From NCBI RefSeq assembly GCF_019457615.1, contig NZ_CP080414.1, forward strand, positions 1,052,501 to 1,116,500: a DNA stretch of 64,000 bases, read 5' to 3'. Under the pieces are notes generated by a model. It did no database searches and was not told where the DNA came from. It worked only from the letters and a program-made list of their open reading frames with translations. Every line of letters begins with the position of its first letter. Position 1 is the stretch's first letter. Made by a program: the position numbers and the translations under genes. This DNA comes from Shewanella zhangzhouensis. Lineage in GTDB: Bacteria; Pseudomonadota; Gammaproteobacteria; Enterobacterales; Shewanellaceae. This document shows, piece by piece, positions 43,660-52,021 of the stretch.

Positions 43660-45894
43660 GTGCTCAATACGCTCAGGGATATCACACAATCGGTGGCGTC
43701 GGCCCATACCCTCGAGTTGGCACTCGAGTCCCTGGTAGGCCAGACCAAGGCCGCCATGGAAACAGAGTGTTGTTCCATCTATATCCTCGAACAACAACAA
43801 TTGGTGTTATCTGCCACCGATGGGCTTGAAAAGTCCGCTGTGGGCCGGGTCAAGATGCCCCTCAGCGAAGGGCTTGTTGGCCTGGTTGCCCAGCGTGAAG
43901 AAGCCATCAACCTCGCCGACGCCCATCTGCATCCCAGATTCAAGCTGTTCCCTGAGGCCAACGAAGACGAATACCGTGCTTTTTTGGCCGCCCCCATCAT
44001 TTATCAAAAGCAATTGCTTGGCGTTATTGTGGTGCAGCAGGCAAAGGCCCGTCAGTTCAATGAGGGGGAAGAAGCCTTCCTGATGACGCTGGCCGCGCAG
44101 CTTGCCATGGCCATTCGGGGCCTGAAACGGCGCGCAGAAGTGCATTCACTGGATCATCAGGTGCTATTCACTGGCACCAGCGCCTCCACTGGTGTTGCCA
44201 TTGCCCATGCTCTGGTTATCGGCGGAGAAATCTCCCTGGAACAACCTGAAGCCTGTGCGACCGATGTGGACGCAGAAGTGAGCCGGTTACGCCAGGCCAT
44301 GGGGCGCAGTCGTGATGCCTTAACGGCATTGGCGCAAAAGTTTGAAAATGACCATGACGATGAGCTGAGCTCCATCTTCACCTCGCTGCAGTCTTTGCTG
44401 GAAGATGCCAGCCTTGGCGGAGAATATCAGCGGGAAGTGCTGGCGGGTTGTAGCGCTGAAACCGCGGTGAGCAGGGTGTCGCTGCGCTACGTGGCTCAGT
44501 TTGAAACCATGGAAGATGCTTATCTGCGGGAACGGGCGAGCGATATTCGGGATTTGGGGCAGAGGGTACTGCGCCAACTGATTGAGCCCGGCCGCATGAT
44601 GTTGGACCCCGATAAGCCCGTAATCCTGGTGACCCGTGAAGCCGACACCAGCATGCTGGCCGAGTTTCCAAGGCAAAAGCTGGCGGGGATAGTGACCGAG
44701 GCCGGAGGGGTGAACTCCCATGCGGCCATCCTGGCCAGAGCATTGGGTGTACCTGCCATCATGGGGGTTGAGCAGGTGCTGCAGGCCAATCTGGATAAGC
44801 AGCTTCTGGTGCTCAATGCCAGCCGCGGTATCTTGATGGTTTCGCCGTCGCCGAGCGTGGTGGACGAGTATCGCAATCTTATCAGTGCCCAAAAGGCCCT
44901 CGATCGTCAGTACGCCGAGGAGCTGAAAGAGCCCGCCCTGACCCTGGACGGTCATCGTATTCATCTGTATCTCAATGCGGGACTCATGAGTGGCGTGTCG
45001 AGCGAAATTGCCGATGGCGCAGATGGCGTTGGGCTTTACCGTACCGAAATCCCCTTTATGCTGCAGCAGCGTTTCCCCAGTGAGTCCGAGCAGATAAAGG
45101 TGTATCGCAGCGTGTTGCAGTCGGCCGCCGGTCGGCCCGTGGTGATGCGAACTCTGGATGTGGGGGGCGATAAGCCGCTGCCCTATTTTCCTATTTCCGA
45201 AGAAAACCCCTTCCTGGGCTGGCGTGGTATTCGTCTGTCACTGGATCATCCCGAACTGTTTCTGGTGCAGCTCAGGGCCATGCTGCAGGCGGCCGGTGAC
45301 ACCGACAATCTGAAAATTCTGCTGCCCATGGTCAGTAGCCTCGATGAGATAGATGAGGCGCTTTTGTACCTGGATCAGGCGTTCAGTGAGCTGAGGGCAG
45401 ACGTTAACCCAACACTGGCGCGTCCTCCTGTTGGGGTGATGCTGGAAGTCCCGGCGCTGCTGTACCAGCTCAGAGAAGTTGCCCAACGGGTCGAGTTTGT
45501 CTCGGTGGGCAGCAACGACCTGACTCAATATTTGTTGGCGGTTGACAGAAATAACCCCCGCGTCAGCAGCCTGTACGATTCATATCACCCCGGCGTTCTG
45601 CGGGCGCTGCAGTTGGCGTTGCAGGAATGTCGCCAGCACAGGTTGGATGTGAGTGTGTGCGGTGAGCTTGCTGGTGAGCCCATGGGCGCGCTGCTGCTGG
45701 TGGCCATGGGCTATGATGAGCTTTCCATGAACCAGGGGAGTCTCGCCAAAATAAATTACCTGCTGCGGCGCGTTGAGCGCAGCGAGCTGGAGCAATTGCT
45801 TGCACTGGTGATGCAAATGTCCAATGGGCAGGATGTGCGTGAACTGGTGCGTGAATATCTCGATACGCGGGAACTGAGCGCCATCCTGGGATAA
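43660..45894 (+). CDS. ptsP: PtsP (enzyme I-Ntr), PEP-protein phosphotransferase
   Basis: The 744-residue protein (GTG start) has an N-terminal GAF domain (about 1-150), the swivelling domain with the phospho-His in GGVNSHAAILARA, and the PEP-binding barrel with the catalytic Cys in SVCGELAGEP. It starts the nitrogen-related phosphotransfer chain PtsP-NPr-EIIA-Ntr, which senses glutamine and 2-oxoglutarate through GAF. The pair rppH-ptsP is conserved in E. coli and relatives. Confidence 0.96.
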   Translation: MLNTLRDITQSVASAHTLELALESLVGQTKAAMETECCSIYILEQQQLVLSATDGLEKSAVGRVKMPLSEGLVGLVAQREEAINLADAHLHPRFKLFPEANEDEYRAFLAAPIIYQKQLLGVIVVQQAKARQFNEGEEAFLMTLAAQLAMAIRGLKRRAEVHSLDHQVLFTGTSASTGVAIAHALVIGGEISLEQPEACATDVDAEVSRLRQAMGRSRDALTALAQKFENDHDDELSSIFTSLQSLLEDASLGGEYQREVLAGCSAETAVSRVSLRYVAQFETMEDAYLRERASDIRDLGQRVLRQLIEPGRMMLDPDKPVILVTREADTSMLAEFPRQKLAGIVTEAGGVNSHAAILARALGVPAIMGVEQVLQANLDKQLLVLNASRGILMVSPSPSVVDEYRNLISAQKALDRQYAEELKEPALTLDGHRIHLYLNAGLMSGVSSEIADGADGVGLYRTEIPFMLQQRFPSESEQIKVYRSVLQSAAGRPVVMRTLDVGGDKPLPYFPISEENPFLGWRGIRLSLDHPELFLVQLRAMLQAAGDTDNLKILLPMVSSLDEIDEALLYLDQAFSELRADVNPTLARPPVGVMLEVPALLYQLREVAQRVEFVSVGSNDLTQYLLAVDRNNPRVSSLYDSYHPGVLRALQLALQECRQHRLDVSVCGELAGEPMGALLLVAMGYDELSMNQGSLAKINYLLRRVERSELEQLLALVMQMSNGQDVRELVREYLDTRELSAILG

Positions 45895-45959
45895 TTTAGC
45901 ATCCCGGACGCGAATGTTTTAAGCTATCGGCCCATCAAGGAAATCAGCAAGGTTTAAGT

Positions 45960-46760
45960 GTGGAACAAATACTTTGGGTGATTGGTTGTTGTGTGGCGCT
46001 GGGGGCCTTTGTTGGCTTTATGGCGGGTCTGCTGGGCATTGGCGGTGGGCTCATGATAGTGCCGGCCCTGCTTTACTTGCTGCCAGGCGTTGGATTTTCT
46101 GCCGACTATTTACCCCATGTTGCCATTGCCACTTCCCTGTCGGCCATCATTTTAACTTCCATCTCTTCAGCCCGGGCACACCACGGCCGCGGTAATATCG
46201 ATTTTCAGCTGCTTAAGATATTGGCCCCCGCCGTATTGGTGGGCGCATTGGTATCCGGGTTTGTTGCTGAGCAAATTCCCGCAGATCAGCTCAGGCAAGC
46301 TTTCGCCATCTTCGTGATCCTGATGGCTGTGCAAATGGCCTTTCCCTTTAAAGCCGCAGCAGCCAAACCCATGCCACATGCGGTACTGATTTTTATCGCC
46401 GTGTTTTTTGTTGCCCTACTGGCCGGCTTGATGGGTATTGGTGGCGGTGTGCTGCTGGTGCCCCTGATGATGTACTTTGGCGTGGCCATGCGCACTGCCG
46501 TGGGCGTGTCGGCGGCTACGGGACTGCTGATTGCGGTGTCCGGCAGTGTCAGTTACGTGCTGGCCGGCTGGAACACCCAGGGTATGCCTGATTTTACTCT
46601 GGGGTATGTGTATTTGCCTGCGTTGCTTGGCATAGTCTCTACCTCGATGCTGACCGCACCTTTGGGTGCCAAGGCCGCCAGCACCTGGCCAACTGCCGTG
46701 CTCAAGAAGATTTTTGCCGCGCTGTTGACCCTGATTGGCCTGCGCCTGGTGATGGGGTGA
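45960..46760 (+). CDS. TauE/SafE-family permease
   Basis: This 266-residue, eight-span membrane protein (GTG start) has two related halves marked by GLLGIGGGLMIVPALLY and GLMGIGGGVLLVPLMMYF, the family hallmark. Members export sulfite, sulfoacetate or related anions, or import others; the substrate here cannot be told. It is inserted between ptsP and lgt, which are close neighbours in E. coli. Confidence 0.85.
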   Translation: MEQILWVIGCCVALGAFVGFMAGLLGIGGGLMIVPALLYLLPGVGFSADYLPHVAIATSLSAIILTSISSARAHHGRGNIDFQLLKILAPAVLVGALVSGFVAEQIPADQLRQAFAIFVILMAVQMAFPFKAAAAKPMPHAVLIFIAVFFVALLAGLMGIGGGVLLVPLMMYFGVAMRTAVGVSAATGLLIAVSGSVSYVLAGWNTQGMPDFTLGYVYLPALLGIVSTSMLTAPLGAKAASTWPTAVLKKIFAALLTLIGLRLVMG

Positions 46761-46800
46761 AGTTCTTCAGCCAACTCAACTCGGTTACCCCGGAACTGAC

Positions 46801-47607
46801 ATGCCATTGAATTTTCCTGACATCGACCCAGTCATTGCCAAGTTTGGACCCTTTGAGCTGTTCGGTCAGAGCTTTGAACCGGCTTTGCGCTGGTATGGGC
46901 TTATGTACCTCGTAGGCTTTTTGGCGGCCCTGTGGCTGTTAAATCGTAAAGCCGACCAATCGAACGGTGTTTGGAGCCGGGAGCAGGTATCAGACTTGCT
47001 GTTTTATGGTTTTCTCGGCGTAGTGCTGGGGGGGCGTTTAGGTTATGTGCTCTTCTATCATTTCGACCTCTTTCTTGCAGATCCTGTGTACCTGTTTCGG
47101 ATTTCAGAGGGTGGTATGTCATTCCACGGCGGCCTTATCGGGGTGATAAGCGCCATGGTCTATATTGCCTGGCGTCAGGAAAGGCAGTTTTTCGCAGTCG
47201 CAGACATGGTGGCGCCTGTTGTGCCCATTGGCCTCGGAGCTGGTCGTATTGGCAACTTTATCAACGGTGAGCTGTGGGGCCGGGTATCCGATGTACCCTG
47301 GGCCATGGTATTTCCCACCGGTGGACCCGAGCCAAGGCATCCATCACAGCTGTATCAATTTGCGCTGGAAGGTGTCGCCCTGTATTTGCTGCTGTGGTGG
47401 TTTGCCAAACACACCAACAAGGTGGGCGCCGTCTCCGGCATGTTCCTTTTGGGCTATGGCGTCTTTCGGATAGTCGTTGAAACCGTACGCCAGCCCGATG
47501 CACACTTGGGCTTTTACCTTGGTTTTATTACCATGGGCCAAATTCTTTCTCTGCCGATGATCCTCTTCGGTCTCTATTTGATTTTGCGTAAACAGGAAAC
47601 CCGCTGA
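46801..47607 (+). CDS. lgt: Prolipoprotein diacylglyceryl transferase Lgt
   Basis: The 268-residue membrane protein has the catalytic segment SFHGGLIGV and the Lgt signature GRIGNFINGELWGR near residue 143. It transfers diacylglycerol from phosphatidylglycerol to the lipobox cysteine of prolipoproteins such as the Lpp encoded at 5.4 kb. Its TGA shares one base with the thyA ATG, so translation is coupled. Confidence 0.97.
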   Translation: MPLNFPDIDPVIAKFGPFELFGQSFEPALRWYGLMYLVGFLAALWLLNRKADQSNGVWSREQVSDLLFYGFLGVVLGGRLGYVLFYHFDLFLADPVYLFRISEGGMSFHGGLIGVISAMVYIAWRQERQFFAVADMVAPVVPIGLGAGRIGNFINGELWGRVSDVPWAMVFPTGGPEPRHPSQLYQFALEGVALYLLLWWFAKHTNKVGAVSGMFLLGYGVFRIVVETVRQPDAHLGFYLGFITMGQILSLPMILFGLYLILRKQETR

Positions 47608-48401
47608 TGAAGCAGTATCTCGACTTAATGCAGCACATCCTCGATAAGGGGACAGATAAAAGTGACAGAACCGGTACAGGCACCCGTTCGGTTTTCGGTT
47701 ATCAGATGCGCTTTGACCTCAATGAGGGGTTTCCGCTGGTGACCACCAAAAAGTGCCACCTGCGCTCCATCATCCATGAACTGCTGTGGTTCCTGAAAGG
47801 CGAAACCAATGTGGCGTACCTGCGCGAAAACAAGGTGTCGATTTGGGACGAGTGGGCCGATGAAGAAGGCAATCTGGGACCAGTGTATGGGGCCCAGTGG
47901 CGCAGCTGGCCAACTCCGGATGGCCGCCATATTGATCAGATTTCTCAAGTTATTGAACAGATCAAGGCCACGCCGGACTCTCGCAGGTTAATCGTATCGG
48001 CCTGGAACGTGGGCGAGCTGGATAAGATGGCGCTGGCACCCTGTCATGCGTTTTTCCAATTCTACGTGGCCGATGGCAAATTGAGCTGCCAGCTCTATCA
48101 GCGTTCCTGTGATGTGTTCCTGGGCCTGCCCTTTAACATCGCCAGTTATGCGCTGCTGACCATGATGGTGGCGCAGCAGTGTAATCTTGGCTTGGGCGAT
48201 TTTGTCTGGACCGGTGGGGATACCCATCTCTACAGCAACCACATGGAGCAGACTCAATTGCAGCTCTCACGGGAGCCTCGTCCTCTGCCCACCATGAAGA
48301 TCCTCCGCCATCCAGAGTCGATTTTTGATTACCGTTTTGAAGACTTTGAACTCAGCGGTTACGACCCCCATCCTCACATCAAGGCGCCCGTTGCCATCTG
48401 A
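47607..48401 (+). CDS. thyA: Thymidylate synthase ThyA
   Basis: The 264-residue protein is exactly the E. coli length. The active-site cysteine is in LAPCHAFFQFYV and the dUMP-binding arginines are in DSRRLIVSAWN. It methylates dUMP to dTMP with methylene-tetrahydrofolate, linking to the folate genes near 3 kb. The lgt-thyA pair is conserved across Gammaproteobacteria. Confidence 0.98.
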   Translation: MKQYLDLMQHILDKGTDKSDRTGTGTRSVFGYQMRFDLNEGFPLVTTKKCHLRSIIHELLWFLKGETNVAYLRENKVSIWDEWADEEGNLGPVYGAQWRSWPTPDGRHIDQISQVIEQIKATPDSRRLIVSAWNVGELDKMALAPCHAFFQFYVADGKLSCQLYQRSCDVFLGLPFNIASYALLTMMVAQQCNLGLGDFVWTGGDTHLYSNHMEQTQLQLSREPRPLPTMKILRHPESIFDYRFEDFELSGYDPHPHIKAPVAI

Positions 48402-48416
48402 AATGGGTGAACTTTC

Positions 48417-48449
48417 GCCTGATACCTCGGAAATTTCGAGGTATCAGGC
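48417..48449. terminator. 13-bp inverted repeat between thyA and nhaA
   Basis: GCCTGATACCTCG (48417-48429) is perfectly complementary to 48437-48449 around a 7-base loop. No T run follows on either side, so it may be an imperfect terminator of thyA or an operator or leader hairpin for nhaA. Confidence 0.5.
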
Positions 48450-48522
48450 AGAAACTTACGATTATGTTTGATAATCTTATTTCGCTACACTCAATGCATT
48501 CGCTTTATTTGGGGGTAACGAA

Positions 48523-49698
48523 ATGGAAAAAGCTATTCGTAATTTTTTGAGCCAGGAGTCTGCCGGTGGCATCTTGCTGCTGGTGGCTGTTGCACTGGCC
48601 ATGTTGCTCGCCAACTCACCGCTTTCCGGCCTGTATCAAGGGTTTCTCAATACCGAAATGCAGGTTCGTTTTGGGGCGCTGGACATTAACAAGCCTCTGC
48701 TGCTGTGGATTAACGACGGCCTGATGGCGCTGTTCTTCCTGTTGATTGGTCTGGAAGTTAAACGTGAGTTGCTGGAAGGAGCCTTGTCGAGCCCATCCAA
48801 GGCATCCCTGCCTACCTTTGCCGCCATCGGTGGTATGTTGGTTCCCGCAGCCATCTATCTGTTTTTCAATTTTGACGATCCTGTTACCAAGGTCGGCTGG
48901 GCCATTCCCGCCGCCACGGATATCGCTTTTGCCCTGGGGATTATGGCGCTCTTGGGTAACCGGGTGCCGGTGGCGCTGAAAGTATTCTTGCTGGCGCTCG
49001 CCATCATAGACGACCTGGGTGTGATTGTGATTATCGCGCTCTTTTACAGCACAGATTTGTCGATGCTGAGCCTGGTGATTGCGGCGATTGCCGTTACAGG
49101 GTTGGTGGCGCTTAATCGTAAGGGCGTAACGTCACTCGCGCCTTATGGGGTGCTTGGCATCATATTGTGGATAGCCGTACTCAAGTCCGGCGTGCACGCC
49201 ACCCTCGCCGGTGTGGTTATCGCCTTCTGTATTCCACTAAGGGCCAAAGACGGCAGTTCACCCTCGGAGCACCTTGAACACAGCCTGCACCCCTGGAGTA
49301 ACTTCCTCATTCTGCCGGTGTTTGCTTTTGCCAATGCCGGGGTGCCGCTGGGGAACGTTGGATTTGACAGCATACTGTCACCCGTGCCGGTTGGTATTGC
49401 CCTGGGGCTGCTGTTGGGTAAACCCATAGGTGTGCTGCTGTTCAGTTATCTTGCGGTGAAACTGCGCTGGGCCGAGCTGCCAAAGGGGATTGGCTGGCAG
49501 CAGATAGCGCCGGTGGCCGTAATGTGTGGTATCGGTTTCACCATGTCGATGTTTATTGCTTCTCTGGCCTTTGAGCATGGCGGCGAACTCTACGGCGATT
49601 TGGCCCGTATTGGCATCTTGCTGGGTTCACTGTTTGCTGCGGTAATTGGCTATTTTTGGTTGTCAAAAGTGTTGCCTAAAGCAGGAGAAAGAATATGA
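48523..49698 (+). CDS. nhaA: Na+/H+ antiporter NhaA
   Basis: The 391-residue protein has 12 membrane segments. It carries the discontinuous-helix motif PAATDIAFALG and the paired aspartates in LALAIIDDLGVIVIIALFY that bind Na+ in E. coli NhaA (Asp163 and Asp164). It exports Na+ in exchange for two protons at alkaline pH. Its last four bases (ATGA) contain the start of the next gene, giving coupling to the small periplasmic protein and then nhaR. Confidence 0.97.
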   Translation: MEKAIRNFLSQESAGGILLLVAVALAMLLANSPLSGLYQGFLNTEMQVRFGALDINKPLLLWINDGLMALFFLLIGLEVKRELLEGALSSPSKASLPTFAAIGGMLVPAAIYLFFNFDDPVTKVGWAIPAATDIAFALGIMALLGNRVPVALKVFLLALAIIDDLGVIVIIALFYSTDLSMLSLVIAAIAVTGLVALNRKGVTSLAPYGVLGIILWIAVLKSGVHATLAGVVIAFCIPLRAKDGSSPSEHLEHSLHPWSNFLILPVFAFANAGVPLGNVGFDSILSPVPVGIALGLLLGKPIGVLLFSYLAVKLRWAELPKGIGWQQIAPVAVMCGIGFTMSMFIASLAFEHGGELYGDLARIGILLGSLFAAVIGYFWLSKVLPKAGERI

Positions 49699-50078
49699 GA
49701 CTCACTATTGTATCTGCCCTCGGATTATCCTTGTTGCCGCTGTTTGCCGCGGCATCAGCGCTCGACACCTGCTCTGAAGACAGTCGCTCCCCGGGGTGCC
49801 AGCTATATCTTGAAGGCGTGGTTGATGGGGCTCTGATGTACAAAACCAGTGCACTGGGTGCCAGACCTGAATCCGATGGATTTGAGAGCAGGGCACTTAA
49901 GTATCGTGGCGGCAGTCGTTTCCAGGATGCCAATCGCCGCTATTGTGTGGACCGAATTCCCGATCGCAATGTGTTGGTGGAAGGACTGACCGAAGCCGTG
50001 AGCTCTGGTGAAGTGAAGGATCAGGAAAGCCTGGCCCAGGCCATGTACAGCCTGCTAGATTGTCAGCGTCTTAAGTAA
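49695..50078 (+). CDS. Small secreted four-cysteine protein between nhaA and nhaR
   Basis: I do not recognise a characterised family. The 127 residues start with a signal peptide (MRLTIVSALGLSLLPLFAAA). The mature part has cysteines 26, 35, 84 and 123, allowing two disulfides, and a CQLYLEGVVDGALMYK segment reminiscent of Rap1a/Tai-type small proteins. It overlaps nhaA by four bases and nhaR by one, so all three are translationally coupled. This suggests a periplasmic partner in Na+/pH homeostasis (inference). Confidence 0.75.
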   Translation: MRLTIVSALGLSLLPLFAAASALDTCSEDSRSPGCQLYLEGVVDGALMYKTSALGARPESDGFESRALKYRGGSRFQDANRRYCVDRIPDRNVLVEGLTEAVSSGEVKDQESLAQAMYSLLDCQRLK

Positions 50079-50986
50079 TGCAGCATCTGAATTACAACCA
50101 CCTTTATTATTTCTGGATGGTACAGAGCAAGGGCTCGGTGGTAAAAGCCGCCGAGGCCCTGTGCTTAACACCACAAACCGTCACCGGGCAGATCCGAGCG
50201 CTGGAAGACAGGCTGGGTGGCGCACTGTTCAAGCGGGTTGGACGACAGCTGGAACCCACTGATTTGGGGGAGCTGGTTTTTCGCTACGCTGACAAGATGT
50301 TCAACTTAAGCTATGAGCTTTTGGACATTCTGAACTACCGCAAAGACGCCGCCATGTTGTTTGAGGTTGGCATTGCCGACGCCCTGTCCAAGGCGCTGTC
50401 GAGCAGGGTGCTGCTGTCTGTGTTGCCCACAGACGGCAGTATGCGTCTGGCCTGTTATGAAGCTACCCACGAGAGTCTGATGGCACGATTGCGGGAGCAT
50501 AAGTTGGACATGATCCTGTCTGACTGTGCCGGTGAGTCGCTCAAATATCCGGAAATTCTGTCCAAGAAGTTGGGAGAGTGCGGCGTCAGTTTCTTCTCTT
50601 CCAAAACCTACACCAAGCCTTTCCCAGCCTGCCTGGAGGAAGACAAGCTGCTCATCCCGGGCAAGCGCACCAGCCTTGGGCAGCAGCTGCACCGCTGGTT
50701 TGCTGAAAAGAACCTCGAAGTGCGTATTCTGGGGGAGTTCGATGATGCGGCCATGATGAAAGCCTTTGGCTATTTCGGCCAAGGGATTTTTGTCGCCCCG
50801 TCGATTTACAAGCAGGATATCTTGGGGCATGGCATGCGGGTTTTGGGGGAGACTCTGGATGTGCGGGAGGAATATCATGTGATGTTCGCCGAGCGCATGA
50901 TCCAGCATCCCGCGGTTCAACGATTGCTTGAAACCCGTTTTGATGACCTGTTTTCAGGGCTCGACAGTCAGGTTCAGAGCTTTTAA
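50078..50986 (+). CDS. nhaR: LysR-type activator NhaR
   Basis: The 302-residue protein has an N-terminal LysR helix-turn-helix (SVVKAAEALCLTPQTVTGQI) and starts MQHLNYNHLYYFWMV, the NhaR signature. In E. coli NhaR senses Na+ and activates nhaA. Its ATG overlaps the preceding stop by one base. Downstream only 20 bases separate its stop from the terminal repeat of a MITE. Confidence 0.95.
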   Translation: MQHLNYNHLYYFWMVQSKGSVVKAAEALCLTPQTVTGQIRALEDRLGGALFKRVGRQLEPTDLGELVFRYADKMFNLSYELLDILNYRKDAAMLFEVGIADALSKALSSRVLLSVLPTDGSMRLACYEATHESLMARLREHKLDMILSDCAGESLKYPEILSKKLGECGVSFFSSKTYTKPFPACLEEDKLLIPGKRTSLGQQLHRWFAEKNLEVRILGEFDDAAMMKAFGYFGQGIFVAPSIYKQDILGHGMRVLGETLDVREEYHVMFAERMIQHPAVQRLLETRFDDLFSGLDSQVQSF

Positions 50987-51002
50987 ATTCGAGACTGCTG
51001 TC

Positions 51003-51287
51003 TTAGGGAAGGTGCGAACAAGTCGTCGCACAGCTCTGGCTTTGATAGCAGCGACAGTTCAAGGCATTCAACTGATAGCATGGCTGGGCGCCCCCGCCGT
51101 CCTGCTGAAGTTGAATAACGCCGAAATGGTGTTGCTATCTAAGCCCCGCAGGGAGTGGCTTACAGCGGCATCTGCTGCGTTACAGTTCTTGCGAAGGACT
51201 AGGGCCATTCACTGCAAACTGTGCCTTGCATCTATCCACTTTAAGCACACGCAGAGCAAGCACGGGACTTATTCGCACCTTCCTTAG
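51003..51287. mobile_element. 277-bp MITE with IS5-type terminal repeats
   Basis: The element spans 51007-51283. Its 18-base terminal inverted repeats GGAAGGTGCGAAYAAGTC (51007-51024 and, inverted, 51266-51283) differ at one base. They match the ends of IS5, as I recall them. A 4-base direct repeat TTAG flanks both sides (51003-51006 and 51284-51287), fitting the IS5 target YTAR. There is no transposase gene, so it would move only with one supplied in trans. A 119-codon frame crossing it is not a convincing gene. Confidence 0.85.
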
Positions 51288-51363
51288 GTGGCGCCAAGGT
51301 GTTCCGTTGCCAATTTCCTGTTAAACTTGGTCACAAATTTTCAGAGGCTTAAGGAAGCAATAA

Positions 51364-51615
51364 GTGACTGAGTTGATGAGTACTGCCCGCGTTCGCTGGG
51401 CTTGCCGCCGTGGAATGCTGGAGCTGGATGTGTTGTTCCAGCCGTTTGTGGAAAACCACTACGAGGCACTTAGCGACGAGCAAAAGGCTGTGTTTGTAAG
51501 ATTGCTGGCCTGCGAAGATCCCGAGCTCTTTGCCTGGTTTATGGGGCATGAGCAATGCCCGGACCCTGAACTTGCTGACATGGTAGTCACGGTTCGTGGA
51601 CGTCCGGCGCCATAA
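51364..51615 (+). CDS. sdhE: FAD assembly factor SdhE
   Basis: The 83-residue product carries the SdhE signature RRGMLELD near residue 15 and is full length. The GTG at 51364 has AAGGAAG about seven bases upstream; an ATG at 51376 is the alternative. SdhE promotes covalent FAD attachment to succinate dehydrogenase and fumarate reductase flavoproteins. It overlaps the ygfX start by 20 bases, as in E. coli where sdhE and ygfX are paired. Confidence 0.93.
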   Translation: MTELMSTARVRWACRRGMLELDVLFQPFVENHYEALSDEQKAVFVRLLACEDPELFAWFMGHEQCPDPELADMVVTVRGRPAP

Positions 51616-52021
51616 TTTTTCTGTCTCTGCTTCAAAGGATCAGTACTTTGCCGTGGTGATCCTTTGGGCGCTTTTCCTTACTTCCTTTCTCGCCTGGCCT
51701 GCCAATTTACCCCTCCCGTTTTTTGCGCTGCAGCTATTGATGGCCGCGGCGGTTAGCGGTTTCTTTATTCACACCCTGTGGCGGCTCAAGATCTGGCACT
51801 GGCAATTTGGGTTATTCGACAACGGCTGTCTGGATGACAGCGAAGGGCGTCACAGGGTGCAGCGGGCTTGGGTGTTGCCACTTGCTTGTATCTTGCTGAT
51901 AAAAAAAGAAAGCGGCCAAGGCCGCCTTCGATTTGTATTTGCCGATATGCTCGATGACGGGCCTTATCGGGATTTATGCCGCTTGCTGCTGTCCATTAAC
52001 GCTCAGGAGTTAAAATCGTAG
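51596..52021 (+). CDS. ygfX: YgfX-family membrane protein
   Basis: The 141 residues (GTG start) have two adjacent membrane helices (about 20-58) and a soluble C-terminal part (LWRLKIWHWQFGLFDNG), matching YgfX, also called CptA in the proposed toxin pair with SdhE. Its coding end overlaps the convergent nadB gene by 26 bases, and the probable nadB terminator lies inside its coding sequence at 51901-51927. Confidence 0.82.
   Translation: MDVRRHNFSVSASKDQYFAVVILWALFLTSFLAWPANLPLPFFALQLLMAAAVSGFFIHTLWRLKIWHWQFGLFDNGCLDDSEGRHRVQRAWVLPLACILLIKKESGQGRLRFVFADMLDDGPYRDLCRLLLSINAQELKS
51901..51927 (-). terminator. Terminator of nadB located inside ygfX
   Basis: On the minus strand a GC-rich palindrome (GGCGGCCTTGGCCGC, 51913-51927) is followed by TTTCTTTTTTT. 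It lies about 70 bases past the nadB stop, within the opposite-strand ygfX coding region. Confidence 0.7.

Noticed and set aside
50928..51287. 119-codon frame over the nhaR end and the MITE
   Set aside because: It starts inside nhaR and ends in the MITE terminal repeat; there is no transposase motif.
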